64,000 nt of DNA from Piscinibacter defluvii. GTDB lineage: Bacteria > Pseudomonadota > Gammaproteobacteria > Burkholderiales > Burkholderiaceae_C. Each line of letters starts with the position of its first letter. The stretch's first letter is position 1. Below the pieces are notes generated by a model. It saw only the letters and a list, made by a program, of their open reading frames with translations. It was not told the DNA's origin and searched no databases. A program made the translations under genes and the position numbers. The stretch lies in assembly GCF_004011805.1 (NCBI RefSeq), contig NZ_RCHJ01000003.1, forward strand, positions 434,001 through 498,000, read 5' to 3'. Positions 27,104-36,520 of this stretch are shown in pieces.

Positions 27104-28464
27104 GCCGGCACCGAGGGCAGCCCGGCCAGCGCCATCGCCAGCTCCTTCTCGTCGTAGGGCTGGTCGACCAGCTTGCCGGCCATGTAGTTGCTGTAGGCCG
27201 ACATGTCGAAGTGGCCGTGGCCGCACAGGTTGAAGAGGATCACCTCCGAGCGGCCCTCGCGCTTGCAGCGCAGCGCCTCCTCGATCGCGCCCTTCACGGC
27301 GTGGTTGGCCTCGGGCGCCGGCACGATGCCCTCGCTGCGGGCGAACAGCACGCCGGCCTCGAAGCAGGCGTTCTGGTGGTAGGCCACCGCCTCGATCAGG
27401 CCGAGTTCCTTGAGGTGCGAGACCAGCGGCGCCATGCCGTGGTAGCGCAGGCCGCCGGCGTGGAAGCCCGGCGGCGTGAAGGTCGAGCCCAGCGTGTGCA
27501 TCTTGGTCAGCGGGGTCAGGTGGGCGGTGTCGCCGAAGTCGTAGGCGTACTTGCCGCGCGTCAGGCTCGGGCAGGCGGCCGGCTCCACCGCGACGATGCG
27601 GCGCTTGCGTCCGCCGCGCAGCTGCAGGCCCAGGAACGGGAAGCTGATGCCGGCGAAGTTGGAGCCGCCGCCGGTGCAGCCGACCACCACGTCCGGGTCG
27701 TCGCCGGCCATCTCCAGCTGTGCGATCGCCTCCTGTCCGATGATGGTCTGGTGCATCAGCACGTGGTTCAGTACCGAGCCGAGGGCGTACTTGGTGTCGT
27801 CGTGCGTGGCCGCCACCTCCACCGCCTCGGAGATGGCGATGCCCAGCGAGCCCGGGTGCTCCGGGTTCTGCGCCAGGATGGCGCGGCCGGCGTTGGTCTC
27901 CATCGACGGGCTGGCCACGCAGCGCGCGCCGTAGGTCTCCATCAGCGCGCGGCGGTAGGGCTTCTGGTCGTACGACACGCGCACCTGGTAGACGGTGACC
28001 TGCAGGCCGAACAGCGCGCCGGCGAAGGCCAGCGAAGAGCCCCATTGCCCGGCGCCCGTCTCGGTGGCGATCTTGCGGATGCCGGCCTGCTGGTTGTACC
28101 AGGCCTGCGGTACCGCGGTGTTCGGCTTGTGCGAGCCGGCCGGCGACACGCCCTCGTACTTGTAGTAGATCTTCGCCGGCGTGCCGAGTGCCTTCTCGAG
28201 CCGGTGCGCCCGCACCAGCGGGGCCGGGCGCCAGAGCCGGAACACCTCGCGCACCGGTTCGGGAATCTCGATCTCGCGCTCGGTGCTGACCTCCTGCGCG
28301 ATCAGTTCCATCGGGAACAGCGGTGCCAGGTCGTCCGGGCCGACCGGCTGCAAGGTGCCCGGGTGCAGCACGGCCGGGGCAGGCACGGGCAGGTCGGCCT
28401 GGATGTTGTACCAGTGGGTCGGCATCCGGCTTTCGTCGAGCAGGTACTTGGTGGGCGCGCTCAC
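27100..28464 (-). CDS. TrpB2-type tryptophan synthase beta-like protein
   Basis: This 454-residue PLP enzyme belongs to the TrpB2 group, which is longer than TrpB1 and often stands without trpA. The PLP lysine is in [15 protein letters not shown], the phosphate-binding loop is [12 protein letters not shown], and [20 protein letters not shown] is conserved. No trpA or other trp genes are nearby. The GTG start at 28464 is preferred because GAGGAG lies 6 bases upstream; an ATG at 28494 has no ribosome binding site. TrpB2 can make tryptophan from indole and serine; salvage is the usual suggestion for stand-alone copies. The 3' end overlaps the RraA-like gene by four bases. Confidence 0.9.
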   Translation of the reverse strand: MSAPTKYLLDESRMPTHWYNIQADLPVPAPAVLHPGTLQPVGPDDLAPLFPMELIAQEVSTEREIEIPEPVREVFRLWRPAPLVRAHRLEKALGTPAKIYYKYEGVSPAGSHKPNTAVPQAWYNQQAGIRKIATETGAGQWGSSLAFAGALFGLQVTVYQVRVSYDQKPYRRALMETYGARCVASPSMETNAGRAILAQNPEHPGSLGIAISEAVEVAATHDDTKYALGSVLNHVLMHQTIIGQEAIAQLEMAGDDPDVVVGCTGGGSNFAGISFPFLGLQLRGGRKRRIVAVEPAACPSLTRGKYAYDFGDTAHLTPLTKMHTLGSTFTPPGFHAGGLRYHGMAPLVSHLKELGLIEAVAYHQNACFEAGVLFARSEGIVPAPEANHAVKGAIEEALRCKREGRSEVILFNLCGHGHFDMSAYSNYMAGKLVDQPYDEKELAMALAGLPSVPA

Positions 28465-28573
28465 GCAGGGCTCCTCGTCAGGTTGATGGTCCATGCTAGG
28501 CACTGTGGCGTGTGTCACGGCCTCAGGTTTTCCCCCGCCGCGGCGCCGCACGAATGGAGCTTGCGCTGGAACA

Positions 28574-29251
28574 ATGTCCGTCATGTCCCGCCTGTTGATC
28601 GCCGCCGCCGCGCTGGCCCTGCCGGCGCTCGCGCAGCCTGCGCCGGAGCCGGGCGAGCGCACGCAGCGCGCCGCCGACAACCCGTTCCGCATGATCATCG
28701 AGGCGGCCAAGATCAAGTCGCGCAAGGCCGGCGGTGACAAGCCGGCCGCGAAGGCGGCGCCCGCCATCCCGGCTGCGCCGCCGGCGCCGGCGGTGGTGGC
28801 CAGGCCGCCGCTGCCGCCTGCCGAACCCGCGCCCGAGGCCGCGGATGATGCGCCGCCGGTGCCGCTGGTGGTGGTGGCGCCGCCGCCGCGCGAACAACCC
28901 GAGTCGACCGTGGTGACGGTGGAGGCTGCACCGGTTCCGCTGCCACCCGTGGCCGGGCCGGACGGCGAACCCGAGGCACCGCCGCCTGCGCCGGCACTGC
29001 CGCCGCTGCGCCTGCTCGAGGTGGTGGAGCCGGTCACGCCGCGGGCGCTGATCGGCCAGCTGCGCGGCGAGGTGCGCGCTCAGGTCAGCTTCACCGTGGC
29101 GCCCGACGGACTGGTGCGCGAGCCGCGCGTGGACAGCATCAGCCATCCGCTCATGACATCGTCGGTGCTGCAGGCGGTGCGCCAGTGGCGCTACCAGGCG
29201 ATCCCCGAGCCGCGCGCGCACGGCGTCGAGATCGTGCTGCGTCAGGACTGA
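28574..29251 (+). CDS. TonB-like C-terminal domain protein, periplasmic
   Basis: This 225-residue protein begins with a signal peptide ([15 protein letters not shown]), then a long Pro/Ala-rich, low-complexity spacer (residues about 55-165), then a TonB C-terminal-like domain ([39 protein letters not shown]). TonB proteins transmit energy to outer membrane receptors, but those are anchored by an uncleaved N-terminal helix; this one has a cleavable-looking signal ending at AQ and no ExbBD nearby, so a secreted TonB-fold protein is also possible. The start at 28574 was chosen over 28583 (also Met). The 3' end overlaps serB by 10 bases. Confidence 0.75.
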   Translation: MSVMSRLLIAAAALALPALAQPAPEPGERTQRAADNPFRMIIEAAKIKSRKAGGDKPAAKAAPAIPAAPPAPAVVARPPLPPAEPAPEAADDAPPVPLVVVAPPPREQPESTVVTVEAAPVPLPPVAGPDGEPEAPPPAPALPPLRLLEVVEPVTPRALIGQLRGEVRAQVSFTVAPDGLVREPRVDSISHPLMTSSVLQAVRQWRYQAIPEPRAHGVEIVLRQD

Positions 29252-29979
29252 GCCGGCGGCGGGCGCAGCACCTCGAGCGCGCGGTCGAGCCCGCCGGACT
29301 GGATCGCGATCATCGCCTTCTCGGCCACCGCTGGCTTCGGGTGGTAGGCGATCGAGAGGCCGGCCACGCCCATCATCGGCAGGTCGTTCGCGCCGTCGCC
29401 GACGGCGATCGCCTGGGCCGGCTCGATGCCCATCAGCTCGCACACCTCGAGCACCACGCGGCGCTTCTCGGCGCCATCGCAGATGTCGCCCCAGGGCCGC
29501 TCGAGCAGCGTGCCGGTGAGCCGGCCGTGGGCGACGCCGAGCGTGTTGGCACGGGCGAAATCCAGCCCGAGCCGGCGCCGCACGCGTTCGCTGAAGAAGG
29601 TGAAGCCGCCGGAGACCAGCAGCGTCTTCAGCCCGGCCGCCTGGCAGGCGCGCACCAGCGCCTCGGCGCCCGGGTTGAGCTGCAGCTTGTGGTCGTAGAC
29701 CCGCTGCAGCGCCGCCTCGGGGGCCCCGGCCAGCAGCGCGACGCGCCGGCGCAGGCTTTCCTTGTAGTCGGCGATCTCGCCGCGCATCGCGGCCTCGGTG
29801 ATCTCGGCCACCTCGGCCTTGCGCCCGACCTCGGCGGCGATCTCGTCCACGCACTCGATGTTGATCAGCGTGGAGTCCATGTCGAAGGCGATCAGCCGGA
29901 AGTCGGCCAGCCGCAGCGGCGGGGTGAAGCCGCGGATGAAGAGGCCGTGGGCAAACTCGACGCTGGCGGTGCTCGACAT
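29242..29979 (-). CDS. serB: Phosphoserine phosphatase
   Basis: SerB hydrolyses O-phosphoserine to serine, the last step of serine synthesis. The 245-residue HAD-family protein has the nucleophile motif FDMDSTLINIECVDEIA, motif II VSGGFTFFSERV, and motif III GDGANDLPMMGVAGLSIAYHPKP. It lacks the long N-terminal ACT region of E. coli SerB, as in many betaproteobacteria. The convergent TonB-like gene overlaps its 3' end by 10 bases. A membrane protein gene lies 12 bases upstream on the same strand, so serB may be its operon partner. Confidence 0.96.
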   Translation of the reverse strand: MSSTASVEFAHGLFIRGFTPPLRLADFRLIAFDMDSTLINIECVDEIAAEVGRKAEVAEITEAAMRGEIADYKESLRRRVALLAGAPEAALQRVYDHKLQLNPGAEALVRACQAAGLKTLLVSGGFTFFSERVRRRLGLDFARANTLGVAHGRLTGTLLERPWGDICDGAEKRRVVLEVCELMGIEPAQAIAVGDGANDLPMMGVAGLSIAYHPKPAVAEKAMIAIQSGGLDRALEVLRPPPAQS

Positions 29980-29991
29980 GGGGCGGCGATG

Positions 29992-30489
29992 TTAACCGCC
30001 GGCCGGCTTCAGCACGCTGCTGAGCAGGCGCATCTGGTCGCCGAAATTGCTGCCGGCCAGGGTCCTTGCGGTGTCGGCGTCGCTCGCGGGCGCATGCCCG
30101 GCGGCGCTCAGGCGCTCGCGCATCACCTCGGGCGTCGTGCGTGCCACCTGGGCCAGCACCGGCACCGGCGCGTCGACCAGCGCACGCATCGCGCCCATGA
30201 ACGGCGGGCCGTCGCCCTGGGCGCCCAGCGGCAGGAAGCTCGCCGCCAGCAGCAGCGCGGCCACGCCCAGCGCGGTGCGGCCGCGCCAGCCGGCCAGATG
30301 CCGCCTGAGCCCGGGCCAGTTCACCGCCGCGTGCCCGGCCACGCCGGCCACCAGCACCCAGCTGAGCCACTCGTGCGCCGTCTTGTTCAGGCCGCTGTCG
30401 AGGTGGAAGAACATCAGCACGCCCGTCACCGCGAGCAGCCCGAAGGCGCCCATCGTGAGTGGCGTGATCCAGTCGCGTTGCAGTCTCAT
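29992..30489 (-). CDS. DUF4405-type membrane protein
   Basis: This 165-residue protein has three to four hydrophobic segments at the N-terminal two thirds, with the pattern of DUF4405 (cytochrome b561-like): TPLTMGAFGLLAVTGVLMFFH, HEWLSWVLVAGVAGHAAVNW (in part), LRRHLAGWRGR, then a third helix. The His residues in helices one and two could bind heme; this is family knowledge, not proven here. The C-terminal 70 residues are soluble and include DADTARTLAGSNFGDQMRLL, which is not part of DUF4405. It lies directly upstream of serB on the same strand. A near-match to an FNR-type box lies 87-100 bases before its start. Confidence 0.7.
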   Translation of the reverse strand: MRLQRDWITPLTMGAFGLLAVTGVLMFFHLDSGLNKTAHEWLSWVLVAGVAGHAAVNWPGLRRHLAGWRGRTALGVAALLLAASFLPLGAQGDGPPFMGAMRALVDAPVPVLAQVARTTPEVMRERLSAAGHAPASDADTARTLAGSNFGDQMRLLSSVLKPAGG

Positions 30490-30567
30490 GGGACCCTCCT
30501 GGTGTCGATGTTCACCATGCTGCCGCCCGCGCTTGTCGCGCCTGTGCGCGCGATGTTGCGAGACGGT

Positions 30568-30589
30568 AAACGCGTTTGGTCTGGATCAA
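30568..30589 (-). promoter_or_regulatory. Candidate FNR-type box and adjoining palindrome upstream of the DUF4405 gene
   Basis: On the minus strand 30589-30576 reads TTGATCCAGACCAA, matching the FNR/ANR consensus TTGAT-N4-ATCAA except for one base. It is followed at once by the palindrome AAACGCGTTT at 30568-30577. It lies 87-100 bases before the DUF4405 ATG and overlaps the last codons of the MFS gene. It would suit oxygen control of a heme membrane protein. No test was possible. Confidence 0.4.
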
Positions 30590-31764
30590 GCTTTCGGCGC
30601 GGCACGCATGGCGCCACCGCGCAGCACGCCCGAGACCAGGAAGCTCAGCAGCACCAACGGCAGCCCGACGCCGAAGGACCAGCGGATGCCGGCATGCTCG
30701 GCCACCAGGCCCAGCAGCGGGGGCGCGAGCATGAACGACACGAACGCGGTCTGTGCCAGCGCGGCCACGTTCACCGCCGCCGGCCGGTCGCGGCGCTGCG
30801 CCGCGGCCGACATCGCCAGCGGGAACAGCACGCTGGTGCCCATGCCCATCAGCGCGAAGCCGAGCAGCGCGAGGGCGGCGTTCGGCGCGAAGAAGACGAT
30901 CAGGTTGCCCGCGCCCAGCACACCCAGCAGCACGCGCGCCACGACCACCGGGCTGTGGCGCTCCACATGGCGGTCGGCCAGGTAACGGGTCACCGCCTGC
31001 GCGAAGGCACCGGTGGCCACGGCCAGCGCGCCGAGGTAAGCCGGCGCCCCCTGGGCGTCGCGCATGTAGATGGCCGACCAGTCGAAGCCCGCGCCCTCGA
31101 GCACCAGGCCCGACAGCGAGAGCGCCACCAGCGCCATGATGCCCAGCGTCGGCGCCGCGAAATGGGGTGTTTCGCCACCATGGTCGTCGCTGCGCGCCGG
31201 CGCAGCCTCGAAGCGGCCGAGCAGCAGCACCGTCAGCACGAGGGTGAGCGGCACCATCAGCGCGAGCTGCCATTGCGGGCTCATGCCCAGCCGTGCGCAC
31301 ACCGTGCCCAGCGCGCCGGCGCCGAAGAAGCCGAAGCTCCAGAACGCATGGGCGCGGTTCATGATGCGCCGCCCCTCGCGGTGCTCGACCCGGTCGGCCT
31401 CGAGGTTGACCACCACCTCGATCGCGCCGATCAGCAGGCCGGCCGGCAGCAGGATCAGGAACAGCGCCAGCGGCCCCTGCGCGTGAGCCGCCAGCGCATA
31501 CCAGACCGGGATCGCCGGCGGCACCACCAGCAGCATGCGGCGGTGCCCGATGCGCTCGATCAGCCGGCCGCCAAAGCTCAGCGAGACCAGCGTGCCGACC
31601 GCCGCGCCGATCAGGCCGAGGCCGAGCTGGCCTTCGCTGACGTCCATCGTGCGCTGCAGTTCGGCCAGGCGCGGGAAGAAGCCGCCGAAGCCGAAGGCGT
31701 AGAGGAAGAAGCCGGCGAACACACGGCGGTGCGCGGACATCTCCAGGCCGACGGAGCGGATCAT
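30586..31764 (-). CDS. MFS transporter (YbjJ-like)
   Basis: This 392-residue protein has about 12 hydrophobic segments and the MFS signature GRLIERIGHRRMLL between helices two and three. The start of its sequence, HRRVFAGFFLYAFGFGGFFPR, and the LNLEADRVEHREGRR-type motif (here VNLEADRVEHREGRRIMN) resemble the YbjJ-like group. Its ATG overlaps the mfd stop (ATGA), so it is translated downstream of mfd. A second Met (MSAHRR, 8 codons later) is a possible start. No specific substrate can be predicted. Confidence 0.86.
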   Translation of the reverse strand: MIRSVGLEMSAHRRVFAGFFLYAFGFGGFFPRLAELQRTMDVSEGQLGLGLIGAAVGTLVSLSFGGRLIERIGHRRMLLVVPPAIPVWYALAAHAQGPLALFLILLPAGLLIGAIEVVVNLEADRVEHREGRRIMNRAHAFWSFGFFGAGALGTVCARLGMSPQWQLALMVPLTLVLTVLLLGRFEAAPARSDDHGGETPHFAAPTLGIMALVALSLSGLVLEGAGFDWSAIYMRDAQGAPAYLGALAVATGAFAQAVTRYLADRHVERHSPVVVARVLLGVLGAGNLIVFFAPNAALALLGFALMGMGTSVLFPLAMSAAAQRRDRPAAVNVAALAQTAFVSFMLAPPLLGLVAEHAGIRWSFGVGLPLVLLSFLVSGVLRGGAMRAAPKA

Positions 31765-34700
31765 GCGGCTTCCGCGGCGCGCGGCACGCCCAGCGACCTG
31801 AGCACGTCGCGCACCAGCTGCGCGCGGGCCTGCGGGTCGGGCGTGTCGCGCTCGATGCGCAGCTTGTCGTTGCCGGCCAGCTTGATGTGGCGGTTCTTCT
31901 GCACCAGCTCGATGATCTTCTGCGCGTCCACCGGCGGATTCGGGCGGAAGCTGATCACCATCAGCCTGGGCGCCGCGTCGACCTTCACCACGCCGTAGGG
32001 CCGGGCCAGCACGCGCAGGCGGTGCACGTCGAACAGCGTCCTGCCCTGCGGCGGCAGCTTGCCGAAGCGGTCGGTGATCTCCTCCAGCAGCGCGTCGATC
32101 TGCTCGGTCTTCTCGGCCGTGGCCAGGCGCTTGTAGAGCGACAGCCGGGTGTGCACGTCGCCGCAGTAGGCATCGGGCAGCAGCGCCGGCGCGTGCAGGT
32201 TGATCTCGGTCGCGGCATTCAGCGGCGAGAGCAGGTCCGGCTCGCGGCCCGCCTTCAGCGAGCGCACCGCCTCGGCCAGCATGTCGTTGTAGAGCTGGAA
32301 ACCGACCTCCATCATGTTGCCGCTCTGGTTCTCGCCCAGCACCTCGCCGGCGCCACGGATCTCCAGGTCGTGCATCGCGAGGTAGAAGCCGGAGCCCAGC
32401 TCTTCCATCGCCTGGATGGCCTCCAGGCGCTGCGCGGCCTGCTTGGTGAGACCCTCGACATCCGGCACCAGCAGGTAGGCATAGGCCTGGTGGTGCGAGC
32501 GGCCGACCCGGCCGCGCAGCTGGTGCAGCTGGGCGAGGCCGAACTTGTCGGCCCGGCTGATCACGATGGTGTTGGCGCTCGGCACGTCGATGCCGGTCTC
32601 GATGATGGTCGAGCACAGCAGCAGGTTGAAGCGCTGGGCGACGAAGTCGCGCATCACGCGCTCGAGCTCGCGCTCGGGCATCTGGCCGTGGGCCACGCCG
32701 ATGCGCGCCTCGGGCAGCAGCTCGGCCAGCTTGTCGCGGCGGGAGAGGATGGTCTCGACCTCGTTGTGCAGGAAGTAGACCTGCCCGCCGCGCTTGAGCT
32801 CGCGCAGCACCGCCTCGCGAATGGTGCCGCTGCTCTCGTTGCGCACGAAGGTCTTGATCGCCAGGCGCCGTTGCGGCGCGGTGGCGATCACCGAGAGGTC
32901 GCGCAGCCCCTCGAGCGCCATGCCCAGCGTGCGCGGGATCGGCGTGGCGGTGAGCGTCAGCACGTCGACCTCGGCGCGCATGGCCTTGATGGCTTCCTTG
33001 TGGCGCACGCCGAAACGGTGCTCCTCGTCGATCACCAGCAGGCCCAGGCGCTTGAACTTGACGTCCGGCGAGAGCAGCTTGTGGGTGCCGACGACGATGT
33101 CGATCGAGCCGTCCGCCAGGCCCTCGAGCGCGACCTTCACTTCCTTGGCGGAGCGGAAGCGCGACAGCTCGGCCACCTTGACCGGCCACTTGCCGAAGCG
33201 GTCGGCGATGGTCTGGTAGTGCTGCTCGGCCAGCAACGTGGTCGGCGCGAGGATGGCCACCTGCTTGCCGCCCGTCACCGCGACGAAGGCGGCGCGCAAC
33301 GCCACCTCGGTCTTGCCGAAGCCGACGTCGCCGCACACCAGCCGGTCCATCGGCTTGGGGCTGACCAGGTCCTGGATCACCGCATGGATCGCGGCCTGCT
33401 GGTCGGGTGTCTCCTCGAAGCCGAAGCTGGCCGCGAACGCCTCGTAGTCGTGCGGCGTGAAGCGGAACGCATGGCCCTCGCGCGCGGCGCGACGGGCGTA
33501 CAGGTTGAGCAGCTCGGCCGCCGTGTCGCGCACCTGCTCGGCCGCCTTGCGGCGCGCCTTCTCCCACTGCCCCGAGCCGAGCTTGTGCAGCGGCGCTTCC
33601 TCCGGGCTGACGCCGGTGTAGCGCGCGATCAGGTGCAGCTGCGCGACCGGCACGTAGAGCGTCGCCTTGTCGGCGTACTCGAGGTGCAGGAACTCGCTGG
33701 GCCCGTCGCCGAGATCGATGGTCATCAGCCCGACGTAGCGGCCGATGCCATGGTTGACATGCACCACCGGGTCGCCCGGCTTGAGCTCGGAGAGATCCTT
33801 GATCAGCGCGTTGACGTCGCTGACCTGCTCCTGCTTGCGGCGCCGCCGCGCGGTGGGCGTGCTGGCGAAGAGCTCGGTCTCGGTGACGAACTGGATCGCG
33901 CGCTGCTCGGCCGGCTCGTGCCAGAAGAAGCCCTCGGCCAGCGGCGCGGCGGTGATCGCGAAGTGCTCGTCACCGGCCTCGAACTCGGCCAGCGAGGCCA
34001 CGGTCGGCGGCTCGAGCTTGTTGTCGCGCAGCAGTTCGAGCAGGCTCTCGCGCCGGCCGTCGCTCTCGGCCACGATCAGCACGCGGTGCGGCGTGCTGGC
34101 CAGGTGCCGCTGCAGGCGCTGCAGCGGCTCGGGTGCGCCGCGCTCGGCGCTCAGGTCGGGCAAGGGCCGCGCCCAGTCGAGCGGCTCGCTGCCGCGCAGC
34201 GCGAGCGTCGCGAACCCGCCGGCCAGCGTGAAGAACTCCTCCTGGCGCAGGAACAGTTCCTCCGGCGGCAGGATCGGCCGCTCCTTGTCGTGCTGCAGGA
34301 AGCGGTGCCGCTCGCGCGTGTCGGTCCAGAAGCGGTTCAGCGCCTCGTCCACCGTGCCGTGCAGCGCGAGCATCGTGTCGGCGCCGAGGTACTCGAAGAC
34401 GGTCGCGGTCTGGTCGAAGAACAGCGGCAGGTAGTACTCGATGCCGGCGGTGGCGATGCCGGTGCCGATGTCCTTGTATAGGCGCACCTTGGTCGGGTCG
34501 CCTTCCATCTTCTCGCGCCAGCGCGCACGGAACGCGGTGCGCGCCGCCTCGTCCATCGGGAACTCGCGGCCGGGCAGCAGGCGCACCTCGGGCACGGGGT
34601 AGAGGCTGCGCTGCGAATCGGGGTCGAAGGTGCGGATCGAGTCGACCTCGTCGCCGAACAGGTCCACCCGGTAGGGCACCGGCGAACCCATCGGGAACAG

Positions 34701-35207
34701 GTCGATCAGCCCGCCGCGCACCGCGTACTCGCCCGGCGAGACGACCTGGCTGACGTGGCTGTAGCCGGCCAGCGTGAGCTGCGCCTTCAGCGCTGCCTCG
34801 TCGAGCCGCTGCTTCTGCTTGAAGTGGAAGGTGGTGCCGGCCAGGAAGCTCGGCGGTGCGAGCCGCACCAGCGCCGTGGCGGCCGGCAGCAGCACCACGT
34901 CCACGTCCTTCTGCAGCATGCGCCAGAGCGTGGCCAGGCGCTCGGAGATCAGGTCCTGGTGCGGCGAGAAGGTGTCGTAGGGCAGGGTCTCCCAGTCGGG
35001 GAACACGGCCACGCGCAGCCCCGGCGCGAAGAACGCGAGTTCGCCCTCGAGCCGCTGCGTGTCGGCCGGCTCGGCGGTCACGATCGCCAGGCGTTGCTTC
35101 TGCGCCGCCTGCGCCTGTGCGACGCGGGCGAGCAGCAGCGCATCGGCGGAGCCGAGCGGGCGGGGCAAGGTGTAGCGCTTGCCGGCGGCGATGACCGGGA
35201 TCAGCAT
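31761..35207 (-). CDS. mfd: Transcription-repair coupling factor Mfd
   Basis: Mfd removes RNA polymerase stalled at DNA damage and recruits UvrA. The 1148-residue protein has the UvrB-homology N-terminus, the RNA polymerase interaction domain near EFLHLEYADKATLYVPV, the translocase motifs GDVGFGKTEVALRAAF and IDEEHRFGVRHKE, TATPIPRTL, and the TRG motif and C-terminal D7 domain. The ATG at 35207 (MLIPVIAAGKRYTLPRP) is used, because relatives begin near GKRYTLPRP; a TTG 18 bases upstream is an alternative. No clear ribosome binding site precedes either. The MFS transporter follows by ATGA. Confidence 0.97.
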   Translation of the reverse strand: MLIPVIAAGKRYTLPRPLGSADALLLARVAQAQAAQKQRLAIVTAEPADTQRLEGELAFFAPGLRVAVFPDWETLPYDTFSPHQDLISERLATLWRMLQKDVDVVLLPAATALVRLAPPSFLAGTTFHFKQKQRLDEAALKAQLTLAGYSHVSQVVSPGEYAVRGGLIDLFPMGSPVPYRVDLFGDEVDSIRTFDPDSQRSLYPVPEVRLLPGREFPMDEAARTAFRARWREKMEGDPTKVRLYKDIGTGIATAGIEYYLPLFFDQTATVFEYLGADTMLALHGTVDEALNRFWTDTRERHRFLQHDKERPILPPEELFLRQEEFFTLAGGFATLALRGSEPLDWARPLPDLSAERGAPEPLQRLQRHLASTPHRVLIVAESDGRRESLLELLRDNKLEPPTVASLAEFEAGDEHFAITAAPLAEGFFWHEPAEQRAIQFVTETELFASTPTARRRRKQEQVSDVNALIKDLSELKPGDPVVHVNHGIGRYVGLMTIDLGDGPSEFLHLEYADKATLYVPVAQLHLIARYTGVSPEEAPLHKLGSGQWEKARRKAAEQVRDTAAELLNLYARRAAREGHAFRFTPHDYEAFAASFGFEETPDQQAAIHAVIQDLVSPKPMDRLVCGDVGFGKTEVALRAAFVAVTGGKQVAILAPTTLLAEQHYQTIADRFGKWPVKVAELSRFRSAKEVKVALEGLADGSIDIVVGTHKLLSPDVKFKRLGLLVIDEEHRFGVRHKEAIKAMRAEVDVLTLTATPIPRTLGMALEGLRDLSVIATAPQRRLAIKTFVRNESSGTIREAVLRELKRGGQVYFLHNEVETILSRRDKLAELLPEARIGVAHGQMPERELERVMRDFVAQRFNLLLCSTIIETGIDVPSANTIVISRADKFGLAQLHQLRGRVGRSHHQAYAYLLVPDVEGLTKQAAQRLEAIQAMEELGSGFYLAMHDLEIRGAGEVLGENQSGNMMEVGFQLYNDMLAEAVRSLKAGREPDLLSPLNAATEINLHAPALLPDAYCGDVHTRLSLYKRLATAEKTEQIDALLEEITDRFGKLPPQGRTLFDVHRLRVLARPYGVVKVDAAPRLMVISFRPNPPVDAQKIIELVQKNRHIKLAGNDKLRIERDTPDPQARAQLVRDVLRSLGVPRAAEAA

Positions 35208-35227
35208 CGGTGCGAGGACAGGCAAAG

Positions 35228-35260
35228 CAAAACGCCCCGCGAGGCTGGTCCCACGGGGCG
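35228..35260 (-). terminator. Intrinsic-terminator-like hairpin upstream of mfd
   Basis: On the minus strand CGCCCCG (35260-35254) and CGGGGCG (35239-35233) form a stem with a 14-base loop, followed at once by TTTTGCTTTG. This has the form of a Rho-independent terminator, yet it lies only about 20 bases before the mfd ATG and after no other minus-strand gene. It may act as an attenuator or as the end of a short leader RNA. On the plus strand it precedes ispD by about 40 bases. Confidence 0.55.
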
Positions 35261-35277
35261 ATGCGAGTGGCGAATTA

Positions 35278-35283
35278 TAGAAT
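35278..35283 (+). promoter_or_regulatory. -10 box upstream of ispD
   Basis: TATAGAAT at 35276-35283 contains TAGAAT, a good -10 element, 19 bases before the ispD ATG at 35303. No convincing -35 box is present 17 bases upstream, where the GC-rich hairpin arm lies. Confidence 0.4.
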
Positions 35284-35302
35284 TCGAGTCTCTTTCGCCC
35301 CG

Positions 35303-36004
35303 ATGACCGACGCCGATTCCCCCCGCTGTTATGCGCTGCTGCCCTGTGCCGGCACGGGCAGCCGTTCCGGGGCCGCTCAACCGAAGCAGTACGTGTCCAT
35401 CGCGGGCCGGCCGATGGTCGCGCACACGCTCGCGGCGCTGGCCGCGGTGCCGCGCCTGGACGCCACGCTGGTGGTGCTGTCGCCCGACGATGAACGGTTC
35501 GAGGGGGCCATCCCAGGCTTCGAAGGCCAGCGCGGCTGGGTCGCGCGCTGCGGCGGCGCGACCCGTGCGGAGACCGTGGCCAACGGCCTGGCCGTTCTGG
35601 CCGAACGCGGCGTGCGCGAGCACGACTGGGTGCTGGTGCACGACGCCGCGCGCTGCCTGGTCGAGCCGGCCTGGGTGGACCGCCTGATCGATGCCTGCCG
35701 GGACGACGCGGTCGGCGGCCTGCTCGCGCTGCCGCTGGCCGACACGCTCAAGCAGGAGGAGGGCGGACGTGTCGCCGCCACCTTGCCGCGCGCGCACAAG
35801 TGGGGCGCGCAGACGCCGCAGATGTTCCGCCTCGGGCTGCTGCGGCGCGCGCTGGCGCATGCCGGCGCGGCGGTGACCGACGAAGCGAGCGCGGTCGAGG
35901 CGCTCGGCCTGCGCCCGCTGCTGGTCGAAGGCGACGCCGCCAACCTGAAGATCACCTGGCCCTCGGACTTCCGTCTCGCCGAGGCCCTGAAAGGATCGCG
36001 ATGA
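35303..36004 (+). CDS. ispD: 2-C-methyl-D-erythritol 4-phosphate cytidylyltransferase
   Basis: IspD makes CDP-methylerythritol in the MEP isoprenoid pathway. The 233-residue protein has the nucleotidyltransferase N-terminus [20 protein letters not shown], then [28 protein letters not shown], and the end [11 protein letters not shown] ... [14 protein letters not shown]. It begins at ATG 35303; upstream in-frame codons would run into the hairpin region. Its TGA overlaps the ispF ATG (ATGA). Confidence 0.97.
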   Translation: MTDADSPRCYALLPCAGTGSRSGAAQPKQYVSIAGRPMVAHTLAALAAVPRLDATLVVLSPDDERFEGAIPGFEGQRGWVARCGGATRAETVANGLAVLAERGVREHDWVLVHDAARCLVEPAWVDRLIDACRDDAVGGLLALPLADTLKQEEGGRVAATLPRAHKWGAQTPQMFRLGLLRRALAHAGAAVTDEASAVEALGLRPLLVEGDAANLKITWPSDFRLAEALKGSR

Positions 36005-36510
36005 CTGCCCCGAATCTGCCGAACCTGCGCATGGGCGAAGGCTGGGACGTGCACGTGCTGGTGCCCGACCGCGCGCTGGTGCTCGGCGGCGTGACCATCC
36101 CGCACAGCCACGGGCTGCTCGGCCACTCCGACGCGGACGCGCTGTGCCACGCCATCACCGACGCGCTGTTCGGCGCCGCCGCGATGGGCGACATCGGGCA
36201 CCACTTTCCGGACACCGACGAACGCTTCCGGGGCGCCGATTCGCTGGCGCTGCTGGCCGAGGCGGGGCGGCGCATCGCGCAGGCCGGCTGGCAGGTGGTC
36301 AACATCGACAGCACCATCGTCGCCCAGGCGCCCAAGATGGCGCCGCACCTGCTGGCGATGCGTCAGCGCATCGCCACCGCCCTGGGCATCAAGACCGAGC
36401 AGGTCAACGTGAAGGCGAAAACGGCCGAGAAACTCGGTCCGGTCGGGCAGGGCGAGGCGATCGAGGCGCGCGCGGTGGCGCTGCTGTTCTCGCGCCGGCC
36501 ACCCGCCTGA
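36001..36510 (+). CDS. ispF: 2-C-methyl-D-erythritol 2,4-cyclodiphosphate synthase
   Basis: IspF cyclises CDP-ME 2-phosphate in the MEP pathway. The 169-residue protein shows GEGWDVHVL with the zinc Asp and His, [34 protein letters not shown] (motif fragments), and the C-terminal [20 protein letters not shown]. The common GxGYDVH motif is GEGWDVH here. It is coupled to ispD by ATGA, as is normal. ispE is not in the window. Confidence 0.97.
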   Translation: MTAPNLPNLRMGEGWDVHVLVPDRALVLGGVTIPHSHGLLGHSDADALCHAITDALFGAAAMGDIGHHFPDTDERFRGADSLALLAEAGRRIAQAGWQVVNIDSTIVAQAPKMAPHLLAMRQRIATALGIKTEQVNVKAKTAEKLGPVGQGEAIEARAVALLFSRRPPA

Positions 36511-36520
36511 CCCGCCGCGC

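Noticed and set aside
28494-28494. ATG start for the TrpB2 gene at 28494
   Set aside because: No ribosome binding site; the GTG at 28464 has GAGGAG at good distance and gives the usual length.
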